A program made the translations under genes and the position numbers. Source: an uncultured Lutibacter sp. (GTDB lineage: Bacteria; Bacteroidota; Bacteroidia; Flavobacteriales; Flavobacteriaceae). From it: DNA of 6,431 bases. The stretch covers positions 1 through 6,431 of the forward strand of contig CAJXUO010000082.1 of NCBI GenBank assembly GCA_913061425.1, in the 5' to 3' direction. The notes under the pieces were generated by a model. It saw only the letters and a program-made list of their open reading frames with translations. It had not been told where the DNA came from and did not search any database. This document shows positions 5,858-6,431 of this stretch, one piece after another. Positions within the stretch are counted from its first letter, which is position 1. Each line of letters begins with the position of its first letter.

Positions 5858-6431
5858 ATGAAATTATTTAAATATATAGCTATTTTAATTTGGCGTCTTT
5901 GGTTTTATTGTTGGGTTGTAGGAACGGTGTTATTTGCTTTTCCGTTATTATTAATCACTACGTATAAAGAAAGTTGGTATTCTACCTTCTATAAAATCGC
6001 CCATGCTTGGGGGAAAACCTTGTTGTTTGTTATGGGCTTTAAAGCCAAGATAATTTCAGAACAACAAAAAGTAGATAGGGATAAAAGTTATATGTTTATT
6101 GCCAATCATACATCAATGATAGATGTTATGTTGATGTTGGCAATAGTTAAAAAACCACTAGTATTTGTAGGGAAAGCAGAGTTAAGAAGAATACCTTTTT
6201 TTGGACTTATTTTTAAGAGATCAAGTATATTGGTAAACAGAAGTGATGCAGAAAGTAGAAAGCGTGTTTTTGCGGAAGCGCAAAGACGACTGAATGAAGG
6301 AATGAGTATTTGTATTTTTCCAGAAGGTCTTGTCCCAAGTGATGAAAGTGTCGTTTTAAGCGAATTTAAAAATGGAGCATTTGCACTGGCAATAGATCAT
6401 CAAATACCAATAGTTCCAATGACTTTTTATG
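5858..6431 (+). CDS. plsC: PlsC-family 1-acyl-sn-glycerol-3-phosphate acyltransferase (3' partial)
   Basis: The first 191 codons are visible and the frame runs off the right edge without a stop. The enzyme would transfer an acyl group to lysophosphatidic acid to make phosphatidic acid at the cytoplasmic membrane. One or two hydrophobic segments lie at residues 6-33, the N-terminal anchor. The acyltransferase motifs appear in order: motif I NHTSMID (83-89, catalytic His84 and Asp89 as H-x4-D), motif II GKAELRRIPFFG (105-116), motif III FPEGLVPS (154-161) and motif IV VPMTF (186-190). Motif III has LVPS where the classic FPEGTRS is expected, a variant I associate with Bacteroidota members, so glycerophosphate binding is probably retained. 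The ATG at 5858 starts MKLFKYIAIL. The gene is divergent from trpS. It may act on another lysophospholipid or a lipid-A-like acceptor, since family members differ in acceptor. Confidence 0.92.
   Translation, partial: MKLFKYIAILIWRLWFYCWVVGTVLFAFPLLLITTYKESWYSTFYKIAHAWGKTLLFVMGFKAKIISEQQKVDRDKSYMFIANHTSMIDVMLMLAIVKKPLVFVGKAELRRIPFFGLIFKRSSILVNRSDAESRKRVFAEAQRRLNEGMSICIFPEGLVPSDESVVLSEFKNGAFALAIDHQIPIVPMTFY

Noticed and set aside
1..6431. Mobile element, defence system or CRISPR array
   Set aside because: No transposase, integrase, direct repeats or spacer pattern was seen on either strand; the genes are housekeeping and efflux genes of similar composition.

Overview
The window looks like chromosomal DNA from a flavobacterium (Bacteroidota). 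It is AT-rich and has little Shine-Dalgarno signal. Two matches to the Bacteroidota -7 promoter element TAnnTTTG are present, and the protein sequences, including a flavobacterial-style lipoprotein signal and a 'NA|Q' type signal-peptide cleavage site, fit that group. The genus cannot be named from the sequence alone.

Bases 1-3664 hold the end of a heavy-metal tripartite efflux operon. A CzcA-type RND pump enters already open at base 1. With no stop codon it continues into a complete TolC-like outer-membrane factor, so inner-membrane pump and outer-membrane channel are one reading frame. Four bases later comes the lipoprotein membrane-fusion (adaptor) subunit. Together they would form a proton-driven conduit exporting divalent metal ions (Zn/Co/Cd type by motif) from the cell or periplasm. 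The pump/channel junction carries a complete signal-peptide-like segment starting at an in-frame ATG (1195), right behind an A8 tract where a one-base slip would split the gene in two.

Bases 3688-4452 encode a TIGR02757/DUF2400 protein of unknown function, starting at TTG 23 bases after the adaptor gene and probably read through from it. A degenerate palindromic intergenic repeat (about 4460-4507) followed by a T6 run separates it from the convergent trpS gene (4542-5510, minus strand), a full-length tryptophanyl-tRNA synthetase.

The 347-base gap 5511-5857 between trpS and the divergent acyltransferase gene is not empty. On the minus strand it holds the trpS promoter, a good intrinsic terminator just upstream of it, and what looks like a broken gene for a small hydrophobic protein. 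From 5858 to the right edge runs the first 191 codons of a PlsC-family 1-acylglycerol-3-phosphate acyltransferase (phospholipid synthesis). Its -7-like element lies only 5 bases before the ATG. No tRNA, rRNA, CRISPR, insertion sequence or integrase was seen. Most of the window is ordinary; the fusion junction, the decayed small gene and the palindromic repeat are the parts worth a second look.
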